Of a DNA stretch of 64,000 nt, positions 25,584 to 34,158 are shown piece after piece. The DNA lies in the NCBI GenBank assembly GCA_024235255.1, contig JACKMT010000002.1:682001-746000 (forward strand), written 5' to 3'. The notes below the pieces were generated by a model that was not told where the DNA came from, searched no databases, and saw only the letters and a list, made by a program, of their open reading frames with translations. The position numbers and the translations under genes are program-made. The stretch is from Chromatiaceae bacterium (GTDB lineage Bacteria > Pseudomonadota > Gammaproteobacteria > Chromatiales > Chromatiaceae). Position 1 is the first letter of the stretch. Every line of letters begins with the position of its first letter.

Positions 25584-26729
25584 ATGGAAGACAGCTATGC
25601 TGCAGAGGCGGAGACGCTCAAATATTGGCTTGCCCTGGTGCGGATTCCTGCGCTCGGCAGCATCCGCATCAATCGCCTGCTGGATCGTTTCACTACGCCT
25701 GAAGCGCTATTCAGAGAAGCTGCAGGGTCGGCTGCCTGCCCTGGAGTGCCGGAATCGGTAAAACCCTATCTGCGCAATCCGCCCTGGAAGGAGGTGGAGC
25801 GGGATCTACAATGGTTGGAGCAACCCGGCCACCATCTGTTGACCCGGATCGATGTACGCTTCCCCATGCGCCTGAAACAGATCGCCGATCCACCCGTGCT
25901 GCTTTATGTCGAGGGAGATCCTGGTCTACTCTCGTCAGTGCAGCTGGCGATCGTGGGCAGCAGAAATCCGACAGCCACGGGACGTTCCACGGCACGGCAG
26001 TTTGCCCGCTCTCTGAGCGCAGCGGGCCTTACCGTCACCAGCGGCATGGCAACCGGCATCGACGGCGCCGCGCATGAGGGAGCCCTGGAGGAGTTGGCTG
26101 CCACCATTGCCGTGACCGGCACCGGCCTGGACCGCATCTACCCCGGCTGCCACACAGAGCTTGCCCATCGCATTGCAACCCACGGGGCACTGGTATCCGA
26201 GTTTCCCATTGGCACGCCGGTCCGCCGCGGCCACTTCCCGCGCCGCAACCGTATCATCAGCGGTCTTACGCTCGGCACCCTGGTGGTGGAGGCCGCCCGC
26301 GGCAGTGGCTCACTGATCACTGCACGAGAGGCCGCTGATCAGGGCCGGGAAGTATTCGCGGTACCCGGTTCGATTCATAACCCGCTGGCTCGGGGTTGCC
26401 ACCAGCTGATCCGCCAGGGAGCTAAATTGGTAGAGACAGCACAGGATATTCTCGAAGAGCTTGCTCCTATGCTCGGCTATGCGCAGGCGCACTCCGCCCT
26501 GCCGGAAGCGCTCCACTCTCCGGACCGCTGGGACCCTGTTTACCGGCAACTGCTCTCGGTGCTTGAGTTCGACCCGTTGCCGAATGATCTTCTTATTGAA
26601 CGAAGTGGATTGACCGCGGAGACGGTTTCCTCCATGCTGCTGTTGCTTGAACTACAGGGTTATGTATCATCTGAGCCGGGCAGAGGTTACTGCCTGACCT
26701 TGAAGTATGACCCGGATGCTGCAAATTAG
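25584..26729 (+). CDS. dprA: DNA-processing protein DprA (Smf)
   Basis: Loads RecA on incoming single-stranded DNA during natural transformation, 381 aa. Order: N-terminal SAM/HhH-like segment (LALVRIPALGSIRINRLLDRF), then the Rossmann-like DprA domain with IVGSRNPTATGRSTARQFA, SGMATGIDGAAHEGAL, GTGLDRIYPGCH and PRRNRIISGLTLGTLVVEA, and a C-terminal winged-helix domain (LLIERSGLTAETVSSMLLLLELQGYV). ATG 25584 is chosen because homology starts there; the frame is open 17 codons further upstream, into the hairpin region. It is followed by smg. Confidence 0.96.
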   Translation: MEDSYAAEAETLKYWLALVRIPALGSIRINRLLDRFTTPEALFREAAGSAACPGVPESVKPYLRNPPWKEVERDLQWLEQPGHHLLTRIDVRFPMRLKQIADPPVLLYVEGDPGLLSSVQLAIVGSRNPTATGRSTARQFARSLSAAGLTVTSGMATGIDGAAHEGALEELAATIAVTGTGLDRIYPGCHTELAHRIATHGALVSEFPIGTPVRRGHFPRRNRIISGLTLGTLVVEAARGSGSLITAREAADQGREVFAVPGSIHNPLARGCHQLIRQGAKLVETAQDILEELAPMLGYAQAHSALPEALHSPDRWDPVYRQLLSVLEFDPLPNDLLIERSGLTAETVSSMLLLLELQGYVSSEPGRGYCLTLKYDPDAAN

Positions 26730-26772
26730 CCGGATAACGCAGGCCTGGCAATCTCAACACCAAGGTAGCAAC

Positions 26773-27249
26773 ATGAACGAAAATGTCGTCGATATCCTGA
26801 TCTACCTTTACGAAAATTATATGGATAGCGACCAGAATTCACCTTCAGATCAAGAAGTTATTCATGAAGAGCTGGTACAGGCCGGATTCCCCGAGAGCGA
26901 AATCGACAAGGCATTCCAGTGGATGGAAGAGCTGGCCCAGCGCCAGGGATCACAAGCATTACCGGCCCGCACCGGAAGTGCCATCCGCATTTATACGGAC
27001 GAAGAGATGCACCGGCTGGACACTGATTGCCGGGGGCTGCTGCTATTCCTCGAGCATACCAACATTCTGGATCCCGCCAACCGGGAGCTTGTTGTTGACC
27101 GTGCCATGGCGCTGGATACGCTGCAAGTCGGCGTGGAAGAGCTCAAATGGGTTGTGCTTATGGTGCTGATCAATCAACCCGGCCAGGAGACCGCATTCGC
27201 CCAAATGGAAGACCTTGTGTATAACGAAGTACCCGCATACCTGCATTGA
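26773..27249 (+). CDS. smg: Smg protein (DUF494)
   Basis: 158 aa of the Smg/DUF494 family: MNENVVDILIYLYENYMDSD at the start and FLEHTNILDPANRELVVDRAMAL in the middle are characteristic. The gene typically sits between dprA and topA in gamma- and betaproteobacteria, as here. Its biochemical function is not known. ATG 26773 is chosen because it fits the family N-terminus; an in-frame start 22 codons upstream overlaps dprA. Confidence 0.92.
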   Translation: MNENVVDILIYLYENYMDSDQNSPSDQEVIHEELVQAGFPESEIDKAFQWMEELAQRQGSQALPARTGSAIRIYTDEEMHRLDTDCRGLLLFLEHTNILDPANRELVVDRAMALDTLQVGVEELKWVVLMVLINQPGQETAFAQMEDLVYNEVPAYLH

Positions 27250-27376
27250 TTTGCCGGGCCAATAGCTGTAAAAACCGCTTTCTGAATTTGAACTTCCAGT
27301 CCGCCTTCGGGCCTAACTACGCTCTGTACGGTGCTGCCAGCATCTCCGTTGCACGATTTTGGACATTGAATATCCG

Positions 27377-29665
27377 ATGAATCTGGTCATAGTCGAATCG
27401 CCGGCCAAGGCGAAAACTATCAACAAATATCTGGGCAAGGATTTCAAGGTACTCGCCTCCTACGGCCATGTCAGAGATCTGATACCAAAAGAGGGCGCGG
27501 TGGATACAGAACGCGAATTCGCGATGAAGTATCAGGTGATCGAAAAAAACGATCGCCATGTCAAAGCAATCTCCACCGCACTGAAGGGTGCCGACGCCCT
27601 TTATCTGGCGACTGACCCGGACCGGGAAGGCGAAGCGATCTCCTGGCATCTGTACGAGCTGCTGAAAAGCCGCCGGCACCTGAAAGACAAACAGGTACAC
27701 CGGGTTGTTTTCAATGAAATTACCAAAAAGGCGATACAGGAGGCGATCAGCAACCCGCGCGACCTTTCGATGGACCTGGTCAATGCCCAGCAGGCGCGCC
27801 GGGCGCTGGACTACCTGGTCGGCTTCAACCTCTCCCCGCTGCTGTGGAAGAAGATTCGCCGGGGCCTCTCCGCCGGCCGGGTGCAGAGTCCCGCATTGCG
27901 CCTGATCGTGGAGCGTGAAGAGGAGATCGAGGCGTTCAAGACCAGGGAGTACTGGACCATCGAAGCCGATCTGTTAAAGGAGAAACAGCCGTTCAGCGCC
28001 AAACTTACCCAGTTGGACGGGGAGAAGTTGAGTCAGTTCAGCATCACCGACGGGGAGCCGGCGGCCGCCGCGGAACGCAAGCTACTGGCAGCAGCCAACG
28101 GCAGCCTCAAAGTAGTGGAGATTCAGAAGAAGCAGCGCAAGCGCAATCCCGCGGCGCCATTCACCACATCGACCCTGCAGCAGGAGGCCGCGCGCAAACT
28201 GGGATTCACCGCGCAGCGCACCATGCGCACCGCGCAACAGCTGTACGAGGGCATAGACACCGGCAGCGGTGCAGTGGGCCTGATCTCCTATATGCGCACC
28301 GACTCCGTCAATCTGGCCGACGAGGCGCTGCAGGAGATACGCGAGTACATCCGCAGCCAATTCGATAGCAGTCATCTGCCGGCGAAAGCGCGAATGTATA
28401 AAACCAAGGCAAAAAATGCCCAGGAAGCACACGAGGCGATCAGGCCCACCTCGGTTATGCGCACGGCGGATGAACTGAAAGGTCACCTGACCAAAGATCA
28501 ACTCCGTCTGTACGAGCTGATCTGGAAACGCACCGTCGCCTGCCAGATGATCCACGCCACCATCAACACGGTTTCGGCTAATCTTGCCTGCGGCGAAGGA
28601 AACCTGTTTCGCGCTACCGGTTCCACAGTTGCCAATCCCGGCTTTATGGCAGTCTACATGGAGGGTGTGGACGACGCCAAAAAGGGCGAAGACGACGAGA
28701 AGCTGCTGCCGCCGCTGGTTGAAGGAGAAGAGATTCCGCTGCAGGGGATACGTTCGGAACAACATTTTACCGAACCGCCACCGCGCTACAGCGAAGCCAG
28801 CCTGGTCAAGACATTGGAGGAGCATGGCATCGGCCGCCCCTCAACCTACGCCTCGATCATCTCCACACTGCAGGAGCGGGGATACGCCGAGATTGAGAGC
28901 AAGCGCTTTCATCCGACCGATGTCGGCCGCGTGGTCAACCGCTTCCTGACCAACTATTTCACAACATACGTCGATTACGATTTTACCGCCCGCCTGGAGG
29001 ACGAACTGGACGCGGTCTCCAGAGGCGAAGAGGATTGGATTCCGCTGCTTAAACAGTTCTGGAGCCCATTCAAGGAGCGCATCGACCACACCCAGGAGAC
29101 AGTAAAACGCAGCGATGTCACCCACGAAGCGCTGGAAGAGGCTTGCCCACAGTGCGGGAAACCACTCTCCATCCGACTTGGGCGCCACGGCCGTTTCATC
29201 GGCTGCAACAACTACCCCGAATGCGACTACACCCGCGATCTGAACGAGGAGAACCGGGAGCAGGAGCCGGCTGAGGTGGTCCCAGATAGAAAGTGTCCGG
29301 AATGTGCCTCCGATCTGGTGATAAAACGCGGTAAATACGGAAAATTCATCGGCTGCTCCAACTATCCGAAGTGCCGTTTTATCGAGCCGCTGGAGAAACC
29401 GGTCGACACCGGCGTCACCTGTCCCAAATGCAATAAAGGGAGCCTAATGCAGCGCAAGTCCAGACGCGGCAAAATCTTCTACTCCTGCTCGACCTATCCG
29501 AAATGCGACTACGCCATCTGGAACATGCCCGTGAATGAACCCTGTCCACGCTGCGGCTGGCCGGTCGTTACGATAAAAACCACGAAAAGCAAAGGCAGTG
29601 AAAAAGTCTGTCCACAGAAAGATTGCACCTTTGCCGAACCTTATGAAGAGATGGAAGCGGACTAG
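27377..29665 (+). CDS. topA: DNA topoisomerase I
   Basis: Type IA topoisomerase relaxing negative supercoils, 762 aa (E. coli 865). The TOPRIM domain starts at MNLVIVESPAKAKTINKYLG and includes the acidic triad in ATDPDREGEAISWHL. The active-site Tyr is residue 305 (SYMRTDSVNL). The C-terminus carries four Cys4 zinc ribbons: CPQCGK...CNNYPEC, CPECAS...CSNYPKC, CPKCNK...CSTYPKC and CPRCGW...CPQKDC. The shorter length reflects fewer residues after the ribbons. ATG 27377 begins the TOPRIM motif. It lies in a plus-strand run with dprA, smg and recQ. Confidence 0.98.
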   Translation: MNLVIVESPAKAKTINKYLGKDFKVLASYGHVRDLIPKEGAVDTEREFAMKYQVIEKNDRHVKAISTALKGADALYLATDPDREGEAISWHLYELLKSRRHLKDKQVHRVVFNEITKKAIQEAISNPRDLSMDLVNAQQARRALDYLVGFNLSPLLWKKIRRGLSAGRVQSPALRLIVEREEEIEAFKTREYWTIEADLLKEKQPFSAKLTQLDGEKLSQFSITDGEPAAAAERKLLAAANGSLKVVEIQKKQRKRNPAAPFTTSTLQQEAARKLGFTAQRTMRTAQQLYEGIDTGSGAVGLISYMRTDSVNLADEALQEIREYIRSQFDSSHLPAKARMYKTKAKNAQEAHEAIRPTSVMRTADELKGHLTKDQLRLYELIWKRTVACQMIHATINTVSANLACGEGNLFRATGSTVANPGFMAVYMEGVDDAKKGEDDEKLLPPLVEGEEIPLQGIRSEQHFTEPPPRYSEASLVKTLEEHGIGRPSTYASIISTLQERGYAEIESKRFHPTDVGRVVNRFLTNYFTTYVDYDFTARLEDELDAVSRGEEDWIPLLKQFWSPFKERIDHTQETVKRSDVTHEALEEACPQCGKPLSIRLGRHGRFIGCNNYPECDYTRDLNEENREQEPAEVVPDRKCPECASDLVIKRGKYGKFIGCSNYPKCRFIEPLEKPVDTGVTCPKCNKGSLMQRKSRRGKIFYSCSTYPKCDYAIWNMPVNEPCPRCGWPVVTIKTTKSKGSEKVCPQKDCTFAEPYEEMEAD

Positions 29666-29695
29666 GACCTGTTGTCCGCGAGATGCGGGAGCAGC

Positions 29696-31537
29696 ATGCA
29701 ATCGCCGGTAAACGCGGAACAGATACTCAACGAGAAATTCGGTTATAGCGCGTTTCGCAACCAGCAGGCAGAGATCATAGAGACGCTGGCGGCGGGCGGA
29801 GACGTCCTGGCGTTGATGCCAACCGGCGGTGGCAAATCACTCTGCTATCAGATCCCCGCTTTGCTGCGCGCCGGCACCGGCATTGTCATTTCGCCGCTGA
29901 TTGCGTTGATGCAGGATCAGGTGGATGCGCTCAACCAGCTGGACATTCGCGCCGCATTCCTGAATTCAACCCTGGACCCGTCACAGCAGCAACAGATCGA
30001 ACAACAACTGCTGCTGAATGAGCTGGACCTGCTCTATCTGGCGCCGGAGCGGCTGCTGACAGAGCACACGCTTACGCTCCTGCAACGGGTCAAGCCGGCA
30101 CTGTTCGCTATCGATGAGGCGCACTGCGTCTCCCAATGGGGGCACGATTTCCGCAAAGAGTATCAGCAGCTCTCCATTTTGCATCAGCGCTTCCCCCAGG
30201 TGCCCCGCATCGCACTGACCGCCACCGCGGATCGGCGCACCCGCCAGGAGATTGCCGAACAACTCGAACTGCAGCGAGCCAGGACATTCGTCAACAGCTT
30301 CGACCGACCCAATATCCGCTACACCATCGACGCGGGGCAGAACAGCCGTGATCGGTTTTGGCATTTTCTGCAACAGGAGCACCCGGAGGATGCCGGCATC
30401 GTCTACTGCCTCTCACGCCGCAAGGTCGAGGAGATCTCCGAGTGGCTGAACAGAAATGGACGCAGCGCGCTGCCGTATCACGCGGGCTTGCCGGCAGAGA
30501 CCAGGAGCCGGCATCAGCAGCGCTTTCTGCGGGAAGATGGATTGATCATTGTCGCCACCATCGCTTTCGGCATGGGTATAGACAAACCGGATGTGCGCTT
30601 CGTGGCGCACCTGAATCTGCCAAAGAGCGTGGAAGCCTACTATCAGGAGACCGGCCGGGCCGGTCGTGACGGGCAGCCGGCCGATGCATGGATGAACTAC
30701 GGTCTGCAGGACGTCATCACCCTGCGGCAATTCATACACGCCACCGACGCTGATGAGCAGTACAAACGTATTGCCCACCATAAACTGGAGGCGATGCTCG
30801 GTTTGTGCGAGCTCACCAGCTGCCGGCGCCAGGCACTGCTTGCATATTTTGGTGAGTCGCTCAGTCAGCCCTGTGGCAACTGCGACAACTGCCTCTCGCC
30901 GCCGCAGACCTGGGATGCCACCGAGGCAACGCGCAAAGCGCTCTCCTGCGTATACCGGACGAACCAACGTTTTGGCGTCAGCTATCTGATCGATGTGCTG
31001 ACCGGGAAAGCGGATGAACGCATTCACAGAAATCAGCACCATCGGCTAAGCACCTTCGGCATCGGCAAAGAGTTACACCCCTCTCAGTGGCGCACACTGT
31101 TCCGGCAGCTTGTATCCCTGGGGCATCTTGATACGGATTTGGAGGGGCACGGCGCGCTGCGGCTCACGCAAAAATGCCGCTCCCTGCTGCGCGGGGAAGC
31201 GACGCTTCACCTACGTCTTCAGCCACGCCGGGAGAAAAAGCGTAAAACCGAGACGAGCCGTACTCAGCTTTCCTCATCGCAAAAGCCGCTGTACGAAGCA
31301 TTGCGTCAGCTGCGTTTGCAGATTTCCAAGCAGCAGAGCGTGCCTCCCTATGTTATTTTCCACGACAGCACCCTGCTTGAGATGGTCGAACAGCGCCCAC
31401 TCGATCTGCAGCAGATGCGCTTTATCACCGGTGTGGGCGAACGCAAGCTGGCGCTTTACGGTCAACTATTTCTGGACTTGATAGGGCAGCACAAACCACT
31501 AGAACGAACTGATCCCGTGTTGCAATCTGGCAGTTGA
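29696..31537 (+). CDS. recQ: ATP-dependent DNA helicase RecQ
   Basis: 3'-5' DNA helicase of recombination and repair, 613 aa. Helicase motifs: Q-motif-like FGYSAFRNQQAEII, Walker A PTGGGKSLCYQ, DEAH box IDEAHCVSQWGHDFR, and motif VI QETGRAGRDGQPA. The RQC zinc site (CELTSCRRQALLAYFGE...CGNCDNC) and a C-terminal HRDC domain (LRQLRLQISKQQSVPPYVIF) complete the full-length form. ATG 29696 is preferred, with GGGAG upstream, over an in-frame start eight codons earlier. It begins 30 bp after topA. Confidence 0.97.
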   Translation: MQSPVNAEQILNEKFGYSAFRNQQAEIIETLAAGGDVLALMPTGGGKSLCYQIPALLRAGTGIVISPLIALMQDQVDALNQLDIRAAFLNSTLDPSQQQQIEQQLLLNELDLLYLAPERLLTEHTLTLLQRVKPALFAIDEAHCVSQWGHDFRKEYQQLSILHQRFPQVPRIALTATADRRTRQEIAEQLELQRARTFVNSFDRPNIRYTIDAGQNSRDRFWHFLQQEHPEDAGIVYCLSRRKVEEISEWLNRNGRSALPYHAGLPAETRSRHQQRFLREDGLIIVATIAFGMGIDKPDVRFVAHLNLPKSVEAYYQETGRAGRDGQPADAWMNYGLQDVITLRQFIHATDADEQYKRIAHHKLEAMLGLCELTSCRRQALLAYFGESLSQPCGNCDNCLSPPQTWDATEATRKALSCVYRTNQRFGVSYLIDVLTGKADERIHRNQHHRLSTFGIGKELHPSQWRTLFRQLVSLGHLDTDLEGHGALRLTQKCRSLLRGEATLHLRLQPRREKKRKTETSRTQLSSSQKPLYEALRQLRLQISKQQSVPPYVIFHDSTLLEMVEQRPLDLQQMRFITGVGERKLALYGQLFLDLIGQHKPLERTDPVLQSGS

Positions 31538-31600
31538 ATATAGATAAACGGGTAAGAAAAAGGTACCTTTGAGGCTATTCAAACCAACGAGTAGAAGCTG

Positions 31601-32110
31601 ATGAGTAAACCTTTCGTCGCCATCCTGATGGGCTCAGATTCCGACCTGCCGGTGCTGGAATCGACCATCGAAGTATTGAAAAAGCTGGAGGTTCCGTTCG
31701 AGGCGAAAATCACCTCGGCCCACCGGACACCAGAAGCCACCCACCAGTATGTCAAGGATGCCGATACCCGCGGTTGCGCCGTGTTCATCTGCGCCGCCGG
31801 CCTGGCAGCCCACCTGGCTGGTGCGGTGGCTGGCCTGACACTCAAGCCGGTTATCGGCATACCCTTGGATGCCGGTCCGCTGCAGGGAATGGATTCGCTG
31901 CTCTCCACCGTGCAGATGCCGGGTGGAATTCCGGTGGCAACGGTGGCTGTTGGCAAGCCCGGTGCGAAGAACGCCGGCTATCTGGCAGCGCAGATTATCT
32001 CGCTGATTGACCCGGCGCTGGCACAGCGGGTTCGCGCAGAACGCAAGGCCAACGCTGATGCAGTCATAGCAAAAGATGCCGAACTGCAGGCCAAACTCAT
32101 CGCCGGCTGA
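31601..32110 (+). CDS. purE: N5-carboxyaminoimidazole ribonucleotide mutase (class I PurE)
   Basis: Purine biosynthesis: converts N5-CAIR to CAIR. 169 aa, with ILMGSDSDLPVL (substrate loop), ITSAHRTPE (catalytic His) and CAAGLAAHLAGAVAGLT, all typical of class I PurE. The usual partner purK does not follow; instead tsaC starts 6 bp later. Confidence 0.97.
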   Translation: MSKPFVAILMGSDSDLPVLESTIEVLKKLEVPFEAKITSAHRTPEATHQYVKDADTRGCAVFICAAGLAAHLAGAVAGLTLKPVIGIPLDAGPLQGMDSLLSTVQMPGGIPVATVAVGKPGAKNAGYLAAQIISLIDPALAQRVRAERKANADAVIAKDAELQAKLIAG

Positions 32111-32116
32111 GCAACT

Positions 32117-32686
32117 GTGAAGCAGTGCCAGGTCCAACCGTGGAAGCTGCGCGAAGCGGCCCGTGCCGTCCGTGGCGGTGGCGTTATCGCCTACCCGACG
32201 GAGGCGGTTTACGGACTGGGGTGCGACCCGCTCAACGGCGCGGCGGTACAACAGCTGCTGACACTCAAGGATAGACCCGAAAGCAAAGGACTGATCCTTA
32301 TTGCGGCAGATTTTGATCAGCTGCGTCCGTTTGTCGGTCAGCTCGCAACGGCAATGATAAACACCGTCATGGCAAGCTGGCCAGGCCCGAATACCTGGAT
32401 CCTGCCGGCAGCACTGCACCTGCCCCGCTGGCTAAGCGGCGCGCATGCATCACTGGCGGTGAGGGTTACCGATCATCCGATTGCCGCCGCACTCTGCCGT
32501 GCCTGCAACTCCCCGCTGGTCTCAACCAGCGCCAATCCCAGCGGTTCTCGTCCGGCACGAACAGCATTCGCCGTACGGCGCTATTTTCCCACCGGAGTGG
32601 ACTTGATCGTCACCGCGCCCGTGGGTGATCTGTTGCAACCGACTCGCATCAGAAGCGCGTTCGACGGACGTGAAATCAGGCCATAA
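32117..32686 (+). CDS. tsaC: L-threonylcarbamoyladenylate synthase TsaC
   Basis: Makes threonylcarbamoyl-AMP for the t6A37 modification of ANN-decoding tRNAs. 189 aa, the short TsaC form without the Sua5 C-terminal domain. Motifs: GGGVIAYPTEAVYGLGCDP, LKDRPESKGLILI (KxR...S/K site) and STSANPSG. The start is GTG 32117, 6 bp after purE. The stop codon abuts the A-run that serves as the T-tract of a minus-strand terminator. Confidence 0.95.
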   Translation: MKQCQVQPWKLREAARAVRGGGVIAYPTEAVYGLGCDPLNGAAVQQLLTLKDRPESKGLILIAADFDQLRPFVGQLATAMINTVMASWPGPNTWILPAALHLPRWLSGAHASLAVRVTDHPIAAALCRACNSPLVSTSANPSGSRPARTAFAVRRYFPTGVDLIVTAPVGDLLQPTRIRSAFDGREIRP

Positions 32687-32714
32687 AAAAAAGCCCACCT
32701 GGGGAGAGATGGGC
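32685..32714 (-). terminator. Intrinsic terminator for minus-strand transcription (mlaC side)
   Basis: On the minus strand an 8-bp stem (GCCCATCT / AGGTGGGC, one G-U pair) closes a CTCCCC loop and is followed by eight T. On the plus strand the same place has eight A before the hairpin and no T after it, so the element serves minus-strand transcripts coming from mlaC or from a small RNA in its 3' region. Confidence 0.8.
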
Positions 32715-32720
32715 GTTAAA

Positions 32721-32740
32721 AGCGCTTAATACTAAGCGCT
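32721..32740. repeat. Perfect inverted repeat in the tsaC-mlaC spacer
   Basis: AGCGCTTA-ATAC-TAAGCGCT, 8-bp perfect arms with a 4-nt loop. On the minus strand it directly follows a CCTCCTCC tract (32741-32748) and precedes the terminator hairpin; the three together look like a compact structured RNA. Confidence 0.6.
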
Positions 32741-32871
32741 GGAGGAGGATGACTAAAATTTGATCAGGGTCGGTTCAAGCTGGATCGGCTTAAAAACTGT
32801 CTGATCAAAAACCGTTGTCAATCTATATATCGTCTTTAGCGAAATATTCTTTAAGGTTTTTTTAAATATTT

Positions 32872-33543
32872 TTAACTATTTTTAACATCTTGTTTTTGCA
32901 CGCGTTTTTCGTTCAGCACAGTAATCTTTCTGATCAGGCCATCCATGCCCACAGTTCTCAGTTCACGATTGAAGCTGGTTCTGTAGTTGGTAACCAGGCT
33001 GATGCCATCGATCTTTACGTCGTAGGCCAACCAATTTCCCTCTTTGAGATGCATATGGTAAAGCACCTCTATCGGGTTGACCTGAGGCAACAGCAGCTGA
33101 GTCCGCACTGCCGTATCATCTCCACCGTCACTCGCCCTGGTCGGCAAAAATCGGATTTCCCACTCCTGTAGTTCAGTGAATGCAGTCGAGTAGGTCCGGA
33201 CCAGCAGGCGCTGAAACGCGTGCTGAAATGCCTCCTGCTGATTCGGCGTCGCCCGACTCCAGTGTTTTCCCAGTACCAGACTGGAAACCTTCGCGAAATC
33301 TATGTGCGGAACCAGAATCTCGTCAGCCAATTGATACAAGCGTGCGGGATCGGATTTCAACGCATCCCGTTCTTCGACCAATACTGCCAACAGGCGCTCT
33401 GAAATCTGCTGGATCACCTGTTCCGGCCCGTCGTCTCCGGCAAGCGACACGCTCGGGCTGAGGTTGATCATAAACAACAACAGGACCAGGCCAAGCGAGT
33501 AACGAGAAAAGTGTCTTAGCTTCAGTGTCACCGTACTGGTCAT
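32872..33543 (-). CDS. mlaC: MlaC-type phospholipid-binding periplasmic protein
   Basis: 223 aa. Signal peptide (RYSLGLVLLLFMINLSPSVSLA) followed by the MlaC/Ttg2D fold: ERLLAVLVEERDALKSDPARLYQLADEILVPHIDFAKVSSLVLGKHW, QEAFQHAFQRLLVRTYSTAFTEL and VKIDGISLVTNYRTSFNRELRTVGMDGLI. MlaC shuttles phospholipids between the outer-membrane MlaA complex and the inner-membrane MlaFEDB transporter. No other mla gene is beside it, so it is either a detached mla gene or a second copy. ATG 33543 places the signal peptide correctly; the frame runs 32 codons further upstream. Confidence 0.88.
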   Translation of the reverse strand: MTSTVTLKLRHFSRYSLGLVLLLFMINLSPSVSLAGDDGPEQVIQQISERLLAVLVEERDALKSDPARLYQLADEILVPHIDFAKVSSLVLGKHWSRATPNQQEAFQHAFQRLLVRTYSTAFTELQEWEIRFLPTRASDGGDDTAVRTQLLLPQVNPIEVLYHMHLKEGNWLAYDVKIDGISLVTNYRTSFNRELRTVGMDGLIRKITVLNEKRVQKQDVKNS

Positions 33544-33697
33544 CGTATATTTCCTCAGAATTCCTCCGCCGGTCAGATCCGGCCTGACAGTTAAAGCTAA
33601 CGTCAAAAGCTCCTGAATCTGAAGTCTCAAGCAACACAATTTCTTCGATCATGCCGCTAAAAGAAGATACTTCCCGGGAATCCAACGGTATTGGGAA

Positions 33698-34054
33698 TCA
33701 ATGTCCCAGGTGCACCCGAAGCCAGTCATGTATCCAGTGGACCGACCTGGCGCCACTGAACCGGCCCAGTTCGACTCCTTCACGAAACAGAATGACCGTG
33801 GGAAAACCGCGCAGCTTGTAGTGACCGGCCAGGCGCATGTTGTCATCCACCTCTACCTTGGCCAGTCTGACTTCGCCGTGGCGCTCTGTTACCACCCGAA
33901 CCAGTGCCGGAGCTAACGCAATACAGGGCGCACACCAAGCTGCCCAGAAATCAACCAGAATCGCAGTCTCATGCGATGCCTCGACCACCCGTGATTGAAA
34001 ATCCGACTCGTCTACATCGTAAATATCAGACCTCTGTTTTTCCATTTTACCCAT
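33698..34054 (-). CDS. Thioredoxin
   Basis: 118 aa thioredoxin-fold oxidoreductase. The active site is VDFWAAWCAPCIALAP (W-C-x-P-C type WCAPC) and the cis-Pro loop is RGFPTVILF. A short N-terminal tail precedes the fold, which otherwise matches the single-domain thioredoxin length. Start codons at 34054 and 34045 are both possible (MGKMEK). It has no signal peptide, so it is cytosolic. The gene is divergent from hemB. Confidence 0.9.
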   Translation of the reverse strand: MGKMEKQRSDIYDVDESDFQSRVVEASHETAILVDFWAAWCAPCIALAPALVRVVTERHGEVRLAKVEVDDNMRLAGHYKLRGFPTVILFREGVELGRFSGARSVHWIHDWLRVHLGH

Positions 34055-34158
34055 CTGCACCGAAAAATAGTGTGGCCAATTAGTGATTGGCAAACATTGG
34101 AGCCAGCCACTTGCATAAGGTATCTTATGGCGCCTGATCAATCCGGAGTCCAGTAAAA

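Noticed and set aside
32741..32761. Mini-ORF on the plus strand: GGAGGAGG directly followed by ATG and four codons
   Set aside because: Spacing of zero between ribosome site and start, product of four residues; better explained as the complement of a C-rich RNA tract.
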